Source of the DNA: Lachancea kluyveri NRRL Y-12651
Taxonomy: Eukaryota; Ascomycota; Saccharomycetes; Saccharomycetales; Saccharomycetaceae
NCBI GenBank assembly: GCA_000149225.2
Contig: CM000694.1
Location: 2,250,952-2,314,951 of the forward strand
Reading direction: 5' to 3'
Length of the DNA: 64,000 nucleotides
Made by a program: the position numbers and the translations under genes. Below the pieces are notes generated by a model, which was not told the origin of the DNA, did no database searches, and saw only the letters and a program-made list of their open reading frames with translations. Shown one piece after another: positions 39,701-47,380 of the stretch (the first letter of the stretch is position 1; each line of letters begins with the position of its first letter).

Positions 39701-41674
39701 GATGGTGTCGTCAGCATTGAGGTATACAAATGGTTTGCAAGATTATTTGGCGGTTGGAAAATGATTTTATTCTTAGCTTTTATTTTCATCGTCGCTCAAA
39801 GTGTCTATATCGGACAATCTTGGTGGGTTCGTACATGGGCCTCTCACAACATTCCTGCTGCGATCACTGCCGTCATTGGTAAAGTTTTACCTAGTCATAT
39901 GGCAAGCACCTTCTTGCCACTACGCGGCATCATTACCTCGTACACATTCGTTCCGGAATCACCTGTCGAGAATATCACCCCATTGAAGACAAATGCTCAC
40001 TCAACCCTTTACTACCTAGCAATTTACTTTGCCATTGGTGTGTTGCATGCTGTTATTGCCTCTTCAAAAACTATAATAAATTTTATTGCAGGCTTAAATG
40101 CGTCCAGAAAAATTTTCAATTTAGTTTTGAAGAAGGTGTTGTATGCGAAACTGAGATTTTTTGACTCTACTCCGATAGGTAGAATCATGAATCGTTTTTC
40201 AAAAGATATCGAAGCGGTTGATCAAGAGTTGACTCCCTTCGTCGAAGGAGCTTTTGTTTCTTTGGTTCAGTGTTTGTCCACCGTCATATTGATAGCATAT
40301 ATCACACCAGGCTTCTTAGTAGTTGCTATTTTTATTGGCTTCTTATACTACCTGGTTGGATACTTTTACATGGCTGGTTCTAGAGAGTTGAAACGTTTTG
40401 AGTCCGTCAGTAGGTCCCCTATTCACCAGCACTTTTCCGAGACCTTAGTCGGTATTACCACAATCCGTGCTTTTGGTGATGAGCGGCGTTTCATGCTAGA
40501 AAACCTACAAAAAATCGATGAAAACAACAAGCCTTTCTTTTACTTATGGGTTGCTAACCGTTGGCTAGCTTTCAGGATTGACATGATTGGCGCCTGTGTT
40601 GTTTTTGCCGCAGGTGTTTTTATCTTGTTAAACATTAAAAAGCTAGACTCTGGGTTGGCGGGTATTTCGCTAACTTACGCCATCTCTTTTACCGAAGGTG
40701 CTTTATGGCTAGTCAGATTATATTCCAATGTTGAAATGACTATGAACTCTGTCGAAAGACTGAAAGAATATATGGTTATTGAGCAAGAACCATCGAATGA
40801 CGGAGCATTTAATCCACCAATAGAGTGGCCAGACCAAGGTAAGATTGAAGTCAACGATCTATCTTTACGTTACGCTACTAACTTACCGAGAGTTATCAAG
40901 AATGTATCTTTCACGGTTGATCCGAAATGCAAGGTTGGTATCGTTGGTAGAACTGGTGCCGGAAAATCCACTATAATCACTGCCTTGTTTAGATTTTTGG
41001 ACCCAGAGACTGGCCATATAAAGATTGACAATGTTGACATTACCTCTATCGGCTTAAAGAGATTACGCCAGTCTATCACAATTATTCCGCAAGATCCAAC
41101 GTTATTTTCCGGTACTGTGAAGTCGAACTTAGATCCTTACGATGAGTACACGGATGAGCAGATATTCAAAGCTTTAAAACGTGTAAATCTTGTTACTGCT
41201 GACGAACTAGACCATGTTCCAGACTCTGCTGACAACGCTTCTGTTAACTCAGAAAACGTCAACAAATTTTTGGATCTAAGGAATGAAATCACAGAAGGCG
41301 GCGCCAACTTATCACAGGGCCAGCGTCAACTGGTCTGTTTGGCGCGTTCCTTGTTGCGTTCTCCCAAGATTATTTTGCTAGATGAGGCAACAGCCTCCAT
41401 CGATTATAGCTCAGATGCAAAGATTCAACAAACGATAAGAGAAGAATTTGGAGATAGTACAATTCTAACAATTGCTCACAGGTTGAGATCCATTATCGAC
41501 TATGATAAGATTTTGGTTATGGATGCCGGTGAAGTTAGAGAGTATGATCATCCTTATTCTTTACTGCTAAATAAGAGCAGCATCTTTTACAGTATGTGTG
41601 AAGACAGCGGTGAGTTGGACATTTTGGTTCAACTGGCCAAAGAATCATTTGTGAAGAAGTTGAACTCCAAGTGA
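36713..41674 (+). CDS. YBT1: Vacuolar ABCC transporter (bile-acid type)
   Basis: The 1653-residue full transporter has an N-terminal TMD0 and two TMD-NBD halves. NBD1 has Walker A GSTGSGKT, signature LSGGQKQR and Walker B VLLDDCLSAVD, where Asp replaces the catalytic Glu, as in ABCC proteins. NBD2 has GRTGAGKS, LSQGQRQL and canonical IILLDEATASID. Its length and sequence (DDVTECGRVRYLDYYMPL, AICQAQALFFGRRVCIRMK) are closer to Ybt1 (1661 residues) than to the paralogue Vmr1 (1592). Ybt1 moves bile acids, phosphatidylcholine breakdown products and glutathione conjugates into the vacuole. It represents both YLL048C and YHL035C. A second ATG at 36722 is an equally possible start. Confidence 0.93.
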   Translation: MTLMSNNYTVPAACPFWHFDDVTECGRVRYLDYYMPLSVLVFFFTFTLYKTVSRYYRINYLHLNRSSFVSDLLHESNEESKPLLSDASGALYTNPDGVRNEVNLKEEHFSIEKLRLIDVQGKPHGTVEVVKREFVEKSRVILEFLLVITQFVIHGFIWLNHQKENQQYFYAASLVGLLTWTWLLLVVSLRLMNINQSMEWINRYPGNLWAVSFVSYIFLLTFSLLPFRSIYIGRITENLPRKYYLSQFYLNLALFLLLFTAKVGNQHSILYRTDPSIKPSPEPITSIASFISWSWLDSFVWNAHLKPVQIDDIWGLKLEDYSIFVMKKFRKFVGSKAKNAFSYNLIYFFFKYLSLQGFWACIDSVINFIPTLLLKRILEYVDNQDSAPANLAWLYVFGMFFCRILVAICQAQALFFGRRVCIRMKAIIISEIYTKALRRKISPNSSKVSTDEIDPQALNETEEIDGDEESTTANLGGIINLMAVDAFKVSEICAYLHAFVEATIMTIVALTLLYKLLGWAAVIGAILIVCMLPLNFKLANLIGKLQKDNLGVTDKRIQKLNETFQSIRIIKFFSWEENFERDIKAIRTEELKILLKRSIVWALMSLVWFITPSIVTSVSFAFYIYVQGEVLTTPIAFTALSLFTLLRNPLDQLSDMLSFVIQSKVSLDRVQEFLDEEETEKYNQLTISRNKIAFENATFAWDKKNPSFKLKNLNVEFKLGKLNVVIGSTGSGKTSLLMGLLGEMDLIEGKVYVPSLDPREELVIESDGMTNSIAYCSQAAWLLNDTVRNNILFNSPYNETRYKAVVEACGLKRDFEILSAGDQTEIGEKGITLSGGQKQRVSLARALYSSSRHVLLDDCLSAVDSHTALWIYENCITGPLMQGRTCILVSHNVALTLKNAEWVVVLDNGRIKDQGEPLDLLNRGLLGEDELVKTSILSRTNSSVNLASKNSESKSGINLSKMNAKLKESPEDSKKKLQSDEERAKAGKLIMEETKSDGVVSIEVYKWFARLFGGWKMILFLAFIFIVAQSVYIGQSWWVRTWASHNIPAAITAVIGKVLPSHMASTFLPLRGIITSYTFVPESPVENITPLKTNAHSTLYYLAIYFAIGVLHAVIASSKTIINFIAGLNASRKIFNLVLKKVLYAKLRFFDSTPIGRIMNRFSKDIEAVDQELTPFVEGAFVSLVQCLSTVILIAYITPGFLVVAIFIGFLYYLVGYFYMAGSRELKRFESVSRSPIHQHFSETLVGITTIRAFGDERRFMLENLQKIDENNKPFFYLWVANRWLAFRIDMIGACVVFAAGVFILLNIKKLDSGLAGISLTYAISFTEGALWLVRLYSNVEMTMNSVERLKEYMVIEQEPSNDGAFNPPIEWPDQGKIEVNDLSLRYATNLPRVIKNVSFTVDPKCKVGIVGRTGAGKSTIITALFRFLDPETGHIKIDNVDITSIGLKRLRQSITIIPQDPTLFSGTVKSNLDPYDEYTDEQIFKALKRVNLVTADELDHVPDSADNASVNSENVNKFLDLRNEITEGGANLSQGQRQLVCLARSLLRSPKIILLDEATASIDYSSDAKIQQTIREEFGDSTILTIAHRLRSIIDYDKILVMDAGEVREYDHPYSLLLNKSSIFYSMCEDSGELDILVQLAKESFVKKLNSK

Positions 41675-41872
41675 TTTATACCACTTGTCTTAGCGGTCAT
41701 TTCTAGCATATATTTCTCTTACTTTACCTCCTTATGTGTACTAATAATATTAATTGATAAGCTTTTCTATACAATCTATGATAAACTAAAGCAGCTCATA
41801 TATATTACAGTCTATTCTCCTTGTATGATAATTCGATAACTAAACGGATGGAAACCAGCCACCGCGATGTAG
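41675..41872. other. YBT1/MUP3 convergent 3' spacer
   Basis: This 198-base A/T-rich spacer holds two converging 3' ends, with TATATA elements typical of yeast polyadenylation signals. Confidence 0.3.
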
Positions 41873-43531
41873 TTAATACCCAGTATTGATATAAACCTTA
41901 TTCCACTTCTTAATGACTAGCCCGTCCTCTAAAATAACCATTTCTGCTTGCAACTCATAACCTAGTATGTAAGGTATGATTTTAAACTTTACCAACCAAA
42001 ACAAGAAACATGCAAAAATCATCAATGTGGCAGTAATTTGGTAGGGTGGAAACCAGCCGATGCTATTTTTGGACTGATCGCCTAAGAACGGCCCGATCAT
42101 TAGGTATATTGACATCACAATTAAAGCGATGACTCCTGCCATAGACGCTCTAATTTCGGCAATCTTTTCTGGGTGCCTTTTTCTGTAAATGAAAAGGCCG
42201 ACCGCTACTAACAGTAAAAAGAATTGGTTGGCATATCCCTCCATAGATACTAAGTAATTGTAGGATTCACCACCGGCTGGCAACAACACTAGCCATAATG
42301 TAGTTATTAGCCCACATAAAATTAAAGATGGGAATGGTGCACCCCAAGGCCAGTTGGTAGCCATCTGTTTGCTAAATGGCAAATAGCCCTCCCTAAAAAT
42401 TTCCTGATTCATGCGAGAAATGGAATAGATAACAACAAATAAATTAGATACCGCGGATAATGCAATCGAGAGTGTGACAAATTGTCTACCAAATCTCTGT
42501 CCGTATATCTTAGAGAAAAATAACGAACCAACCAATGGACCAGCGGCTTTAATCTCCTCGAATGTCAAAACCTTTAGATATCCCAAGTTTAACAAGGTGT
42601 AACAAATTAAAGCGATAAATAAGGAAGTTGGGCCTGCAATTTTTAAAGTTCTGACAGGGTTTTTAATTTCTGAAGTAACTGTATGAACGCCATCCCATCC
42701 TGCAAAACAAAAAAATGCCTGAATGAAAGCTGCGGTTAAAGAAGAGCATGAGACTAACGCAGAATCTTGAAAATGCCAGGGCATTGTAATAGGAGCTTCA
42801 ATCCGTTCTTTTGGATTGAATACGAATAATGCATAAACCCCTGAAACACATATTATAGCAATCAATAGAAATTTTAGGGCACCCAACATATTCTGGATGA
42901 TGATACCGTGCTTTACAGAAACACCATGCACAAAAACGATGATCAACACCATTATAGAGCCGAGGTAATTGGACAGGTTTGATTCCTCGTTAACGAACTT
43001 TTCGCTAAATCCTAACGAGAAAAGCACATACTTGCCAAATATAATTGCACTGGATATGGAGAATCCAGTCAAAACAGCGAAAGAAGAAAAAGTAACGCTT
43101 GTCATTAGCTTTGGCTTGTCGTAGACGGCTTCGAGAAAGTTCTTGCGTCCACCAGATCTGGGCAAAAGACAGCCAAACTCCAAAAACAAATATAAGCCAG
43201 CAAAGGCCATTAAGGCTGCAATAATCCAGATAGACATGAACAGTACCGGGTTACCGCCACAGTTAACGAAAATACTACTGGGAGTAGCAAAGATACCTGA
43301 ACCAACGATCCTAGCAACAAACATGACAATTGTCGAAAACACACCAAGATGGCGACCCTGGGGTACATCATTTGTAATGTTTGAATTTAAAGCTAACATA
43401 TCTTGAGTTTCTAGGGAGGTAAAGGAGCCATATCTAACACTAGATAGGTCGTCCGATCCAGTTAAAGGAGTGCCCTCCAGGTCAACAACAATTTCAGTGA
43501 CCTCTGTGGAGTCTTTAGAGTATTTTGACAT
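41873..43531 (-). CDS. MUP3: Methionine/amino-acid permease, Mup3 type
   Basis: The 552-residue APC-superfamily transporter has about 12 predicted membrane helices. The first carries the substrate-backbone-binding motif GSGIFATPSSIF. Other family marks are FFCFAGWDGVHTVTSEIKNPVRTLK and the conserved loop NQEIFREGYLPFSK before helix 9. Family role: methionine and cysteine uptake at the plasma membrane, with Mup3 the low-affinity member. Polar cytoplasmic termini contain lysines for ubiquitin-driven endocytosis. A near-match to the Met31/Met32 site (AAAGTGTGGC, one mismatch) lies in the upstream region at 43633-43642. Its position between YBT1 and CBP2 matches YHL036W. Confidence 0.93.
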   Translation of the reverse strand: MSKYSKDSTEVTEIVVDLEGTPLTGSDDLSSVRYGSFTSLETQDMLALNSNITNDVPQGRHLGVFSTIVMFVARIVGSGIFATPSSIFVNCGGNPVLFMSIWIIAALMAFAGLYLFLEFGCLLPRSGGRKNFLEAVYDKPKLMTSVTFSSFAVLTGFSISSAIIFGKYVLFSLGFSEKFVNEESNLSNYLGSIMVLIIVFVHGVSVKHGIIIQNMLGALKFLLIAIICVSGVYALFVFNPKERIEAPITMPWHFQDSALVSCSSLTAAFIQAFFCFAGWDGVHTVTSEIKNPVRTLKIAGPTSLFIALICYTLLNLGYLKVLTFEEIKAAGPLVGSLFFSKIYGQRFGRQFVTLSIALSAVSNLFVVIYSISRMNQEIFREGYLPFSKQMATNWPWGAPFPSLILCGLITTLWLVLLPAGGESYNYLVSMEGYANQFFLLLVAVGLFIYRKRHPEKIAEIRASMAGVIALIVMSIYLMIGPFLGDQSKNSIGWFPPYQITATLMIFACFLFWLVKFKIIPYILGYELQAEMVILEDGLVIKKWNKVYINTGY

Positions 43532-43957
43532 AGGACTAGCTTTTTAGTATAGTTGTCAGAAAGTAGATAGATCATGGGCTGTAGAACTGGAACCTTTACT
43601 AATATATGCTATTTCTCGATATGGCGCGAAGCAAAGTGTGGCTCCTCGAAAAAGAAGCCTTGTCTGATCCGACGTCAAAGACTTGTTTAGTCTAAGAAGC
43701 ATAGCTCCGCAATAAAGAACGAACAGTGCCAAAAGCACTGCTATGCTAAAACTACACCTACCCAGCGCTCATGACTTTTGAATGCATATATCGACTTAGA
43801 TTTCATGACCTTGGAGTATCTTGTTTTTACGAAGCCATTTCATAAACTCACGTGGTAGACTCACAAGCGACGAAGCGCTATTATTTTTCAGTAAACAGAA
43901 CATTTCTGATTTCCACACAGCACAGCGAGTACCCAAGGTAGAGATAATATCGTCAAT
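43532..43957. promoter_or_regulatory. MUP3/CBP2 divergent promoter
   Basis: This 426-base spacer serves two divergent genes. AAAGTGTGGC at 43633-43642 resembles the Met31/32 box AAACTGTGGC. No TATA box is evident for CBP2. Short open frames on the minus strand are not credible. Confidence 0.35.
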
Positions 43958-45892
43958 ATGGGGCCGAATTGCTTCCATTTTTGGATGAACCAATTCTATC
44001 TATCTCTCAGGATATCATCAGCTAGGTTTAAAATGAGATATTCCGAAAATTTTAGAAGCATCTGGCGCTCTAGAGTTCAACGTTTATCGAATTCACAGCC
44101 GCAGTTTCAATCTGTCACCCCAGTGTATCTTAATGGTGACTTTAAAAGCTATCCGATTGAGAAGCTGCAAAAACTTTTGGTTTTGGATATAGTTAAGAAA
44201 AACACCAGATTCCAGTTTTATTTTCCAGACAACAAACTGCAAGGTGTACCGCGCAATGAGGTTGAGCAAAGGCAATCCAATCAAAAAGAATCTGACACTA
44301 AACAAAAAATGCAAAATGCCCCTAAAAGGCTCGATATGCATGAAGAAATATCGGCACTTTTCCTTAATGCGGTCGATCCCTGTTACAAGACATATGCTCC
44401 AATAGTATCGCCGGGGTCCAGAACTACCAAGCCAGACTTCACCCAATTCGACGAAGGAAACGGCGATGAACTCTTCGTAAACCTCGTAAAGCTGCAGTCC
44501 GAAGATGGTTTAAACTATGTTGATACTCTGTGGCCACCAGCACACTACTCTCTGGGGTGCCGTGGTGTTGGATTATCAGTAGACGAATTTGAAAGGCTTT
44601 CAAAAATTGGAGTTAAATCATTGGTTCATCCCTTAACCCAGAAAGGCTTGGGCCTATTCAAGGTCGACTTCGTACCACACGGTTACAAAGCTATAGGATT
44701 ACTTCCCTCAAAAATTAAAAAGCATGGCGAACTATTTGTTGGTCCGTATAGATTTGAAGCTTTAATGCCATTCCGCTGTTGTAATAGCCAAGAGATTAAA
44801 ACAATGACAAAAAATATCATTTCAACTACTTTATCGCCATCTGAGGCTCGAGGCCAAGCAGTTATGGGCTTCCAGGATGAAGTGGGAAAAATTAGCAATG
44901 GAGGCCTCGCTTTGAATAGTACCGTTCGTTCCACTGCGAAACTACTACTCGCCTTGAAGTCAGGAAAATTGCTAGATAACAAGTACCAATATGCAGGGAA
45001 ATTGATCTCTACCGATGTTCTTCGTGCTACAGTGTTGGCTAATAATATTAACGATATCCAACTACAGGAGGAATACTTTAAGCTGAATATCATTTACAAC
45101 ATTATACGTGAGATCGAAAAACTCTTGGCAAGGGTGCCAGAAAGTGAATATTCCAGTGATTTAAAAGATGTCTGTACGCCCTGGGATGAATTTATCTGGC
45201 AAAGGCTATCTGATGTTAATGGTTTACCAGACCCCATCAGTGTTCGTGATACTGTGCAGAATAAGTTGAAATTCGACCAATTCCTTCACGACCTAAATGT
45301 TTATCATGCTCTCGTAGTGGCGGAATTGAAAAAAAATAGCAAGTCTAATTCAAAGTCGGTCATAAAACGCCAACAGATAATTACATTCATGTTGTATAAC
45401 CTTTTGACCAAATGCACATGGATGCGCTACCTATATCCCACCCTCTATTCTCACGTCGTGGAAAAAATCTCGCCAAAAATAATACCTGAAGGCTTAATAG
45501 GCAATACCAGAATAGAACTTGGCAGTGGAATACATGCTATAGCCAAAACAGTATTGGATTTAGAAAACATCGCTTACAGTGACGTTTTGAAACGCAAGGG
45601 AAAGGATGAGCAACAGACACACGAGCTGTTAAGAGATTACAAGATAGCCATTCTAATAATGGATAAACTGGGAGCCGGAACGAAAAGGCTTTTACAGTTT
45701 ACTACAAAAGTAAATACCCAAGTTGTTCAGGATTTATCAAATGTTGATAGGGTCGCATTTTCTGAGGCCATTGAAAAGAGGATGATAGACAACAAAACAT
45801 ACGTTTACTTGTACAAAACTAAGAGGCTCCCTGAAAATAAGGAGGTGATCATCAAAAACATATTGGACAGATTAGAGCATGCAGCTGATTAG
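43958..45892 (+). CDS. CBP2: Mitochondrial group I intron splicing factor Cbp2
   Basis: The 644-residue protein matches Cbp2 in length (630 in S. cerevisiae) and position (YHL038C). A basic, Ser/Arg-rich N-terminus with hydroxylated residues is a likely mitochondrial presequence. Later in-frame ATGs (43988 or 44033) could be the actual start. Cbp2 binds and stabilises the terminal intron (bI5) of the mitochondrial cytochrome b pre-mRNA. The family is fast-evolving and my identification rests on synteny, length and general composition more than on motifs. The stop overlaps the LDB18 stop on the other strand by 4 bases. Confidence 0.82.
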   Translation: MGPNCFHFWMNQFYLSLRISSARFKMRYSENFRSIWRSRVQRLSNSQPQFQSVTPVYLNGDFKSYPIEKLQKLLVLDIVKKNTRFQFYFPDNKLQGVPRNEVEQRQSNQKESDTKQKMQNAPKRLDMHEEISALFLNAVDPCYKTYAPIVSPGSRTTKPDFTQFDEGNGDELFVNLVKLQSEDGLNYVDTLWPPAHYSLGCRGVGLSVDEFERLSKIGVKSLVHPLTQKGLGLFKVDFVPHGYKAIGLLPSKIKKHGELFVGPYRFEALMPFRCCNSQEIKTMTKNIISTTLSPSEARGQAVMGFQDEVGKISNGGLALNSTVRSTAKLLLALKSGKLLDNKYQYAGKLISTDVLRATVLANNINDIQLQEEYFKLNIIYNIIREIEKLLARVPESEYSSDLKDVCTPWDEFIWQRLSDVNGLPDPISVRDTVQNKLKFDQFLHDLNVYHALVVAELKKNSKSNSKSVIKRQQIITFMLYNLLTKCTWMRYLYPTLYSHVVEKISPKIIPEGLIGNTRIELGSGIHAIAKTVLDLENIAYSDVLKRKGKDEQQTHELLRDYKIAILIMDKLGAGTKRLLQFTTKVNTQVVQDLSNVDRVAFSEAIEKRMIDNKTYVYLYKTKRLPENKEVIIKNILDRLEHAAD

Positions 45893-46440
45893 ATAGAGTG
45901 TTTAGCTAATATCGAGTTTACTCGGCGTTCAAGTTTCAGAAGCCTTTTTTCAGTCACATTCCATAGCTCATTCGACTCGATATTGAGATGAATAAACCTC
46001 CGTGTTACTTCCAGTGACTTAATAATCAAAGCGTTACAATCCGTGTGCAGTTGAGGCAGATCGCATAATAATGTAGTTTTAGCCTGCAGCGGTTGCAATG
46101 GCAGTATCCCGCACGAAATAATGCGGTCGATATTCTCACTATAGCAAAGATCCAATTTATAAAGCCTGTCAAGCAAGCAGCATATAGAATCATTGCATGA
46201 TATTACGACCTGTTCCATATCTTTAGAATACTTCTGACATGTGCCACTCCTTGTAAATGTATCCAGAAGTTTCCATAAATTCTTGCTATAGTCGCTACCA
46301 AATTGAAACAACTCTTGAAATTCTTTCAGCAGCTCCTTCAATTTAACATTAACAACATCATCTGAATCGAGATACAAACTAGAACCCGAAAAAGTCTCCA
46401 CTTGGTCTATTCGTTGTTCTAGTTCTGCTATGGGATCCAT
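45889..46440 (-). CDS. LDB18: Dynactin small subunit, Ldb18 type
   Basis: The 183-residue, largely helical protein (178 in S. cerevisiae) has heptad-like leucines and no enzyme motif. It begins MDPIAELEQRIDQVETFSGS, similar to the Ldb18 N-terminal coiled coil. Ldb18 is the yeast p24-type shoulder subunit of dynactin, needed with Nip100 and Jnm1 for dynein-driven spindle positioning. Identification relies on size, fold character and position next to COF1, as YLL049W is next to YLL050C. Its 3' end overlaps CBP2 by 4 bases and its start is 167 bases from COF1 in divergent orientation. Confidence 0.82.
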   Translation of the reverse strand: MDPIAELEQRIDQVETFSGSSLYLDSDDVVNVKLKELLKEFQELFQFGSDYSKNLWKLLDTFTRSGTCQKYSKDMEQVVISCNDSICCLLDRLYKLDLCYSENIDRIISCGILPLQPLQAKTTLLCDLPQLHTDCNALIIKSLEVTRRFIHLNIESNELWNVTEKRLLKLERRVNSILAKHSI

Positions 46441-46607
46441 GGATTGTTGTATAGACTAATGGTGTACTTGTTGCGGGTAACGGCGCCACTAAGATTTTTT
46501 TTTTTTTCTCTTACGTCCACGATCCCCTTTTTCACACGTTCTCCTCAGCCAAACAGTGGTGGCAAAATACCAAACACTAATAGAAAAACAAAGTTACAAG
46601 AAGAAAA

Positions 46608-47113
46608 ATGTCCAGATCTGGGTAAGTGGATTATTGTCTAAAGATTCAATTGAAGAAGGTGTAGTTTGAGTTTACTAACTAGTTGTCTCTAAAAGTGTTG
46701 CCGTTGCAGATGAATCCTTGACCGCTTTCAACGATTTGAAATTAGGTAAAAAGTACAAGTTCGTCCTATTTGGTTTGAACGATAACAAAACCGAAATTAT
46801 TGTTAAGGATACTTCCAGTGAGGAAGAATACGATGCCTTTTTGGAAAAATTGCCAGAAAATGATTGTCTGTACGCTGTTTACGACTTTGAGTACGAAATC
46901 GGTGGTAACGAAGGTAAGAGATCCAAGATTGTTTTCTACACCTGGTCTCCAGACACTGCTCCAATTAGATCCAAGATGTTGTACGCTTCCTCAAAGGATG
47001 CTTTAAGAAGAGCTTTGAATGGTGTCTCCACTGATATTCAAGGTACTGATTTTTCTGAAGTCGCTTACGAATCCGTTTTGGACAAAGTTAGTAGAGGTGC
47101 CGGCTCTCATTAA
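46608..47113 (+). CDS. COF1: Cofilin, spliced gene
   Basis: The coding sequence joins 46608-46621 and 46696-47113 (143 residues, the S. cerevisiae length). Exon 1 encodes MSRS and two bases of Gly; exon 2 continues [15 protein letters not shown]. The ADF-homology fold includes [20 protein letters not shown], the actin-binding helix [25 protein letters not shown] and the end [10 protein letters not shown]. The conserved Ser4 is the phospho-regulated residue in animal cofilins. Cofilin severs and depolymerises actin filaments at cortical patches. The intron position after MSRSG matches the S. cerevisiae gene. Confidence 0.97.
46622..46695 (+). other. COF1: COF1 intron
   Basis: A 74-base intron starts GTAAGT at 46622, has a perfect TACTAAC branch site at 46673-46679 and ends AAAAG at 46695. 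The acceptor is AAG rather than the usual YAG. The next downstream CAG (ending 46709) would create an immediate stop, so AAG must be used. Confidence 0.92.
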
Positions 47114-47380
47114 ACAGGCTTACTTCTAGTATAATGCTAAAATAGTTCTTTTATACCTGTCATTTTGTAACTGAACGTCCGACCTACGTCATCACACCAT
47201 ATGCCTCCTTTATCAACAAGAACGAAACTTTTTTTTTTTATAACATGACCGATTGGATTACAATAGTTTACAATAGTTTTAAGAAGAGATACATCGTGCA
47301 GTTAATCTGTTTCGGAGCACCTTGCGTGATCCGAAGAAACACACCGATATCAGGAACTCTGGAATATCATTATTTCTTAA
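47114..47380. promoter_or_regulatory. COF1 3' region and promoter of the next gene
   Basis: This 267-base spacer holds a T-run at 47230-47240 and a small direct duplication, TTACAATAGT, in two copies (about 47258 and 47268). Confidence 0.35.
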
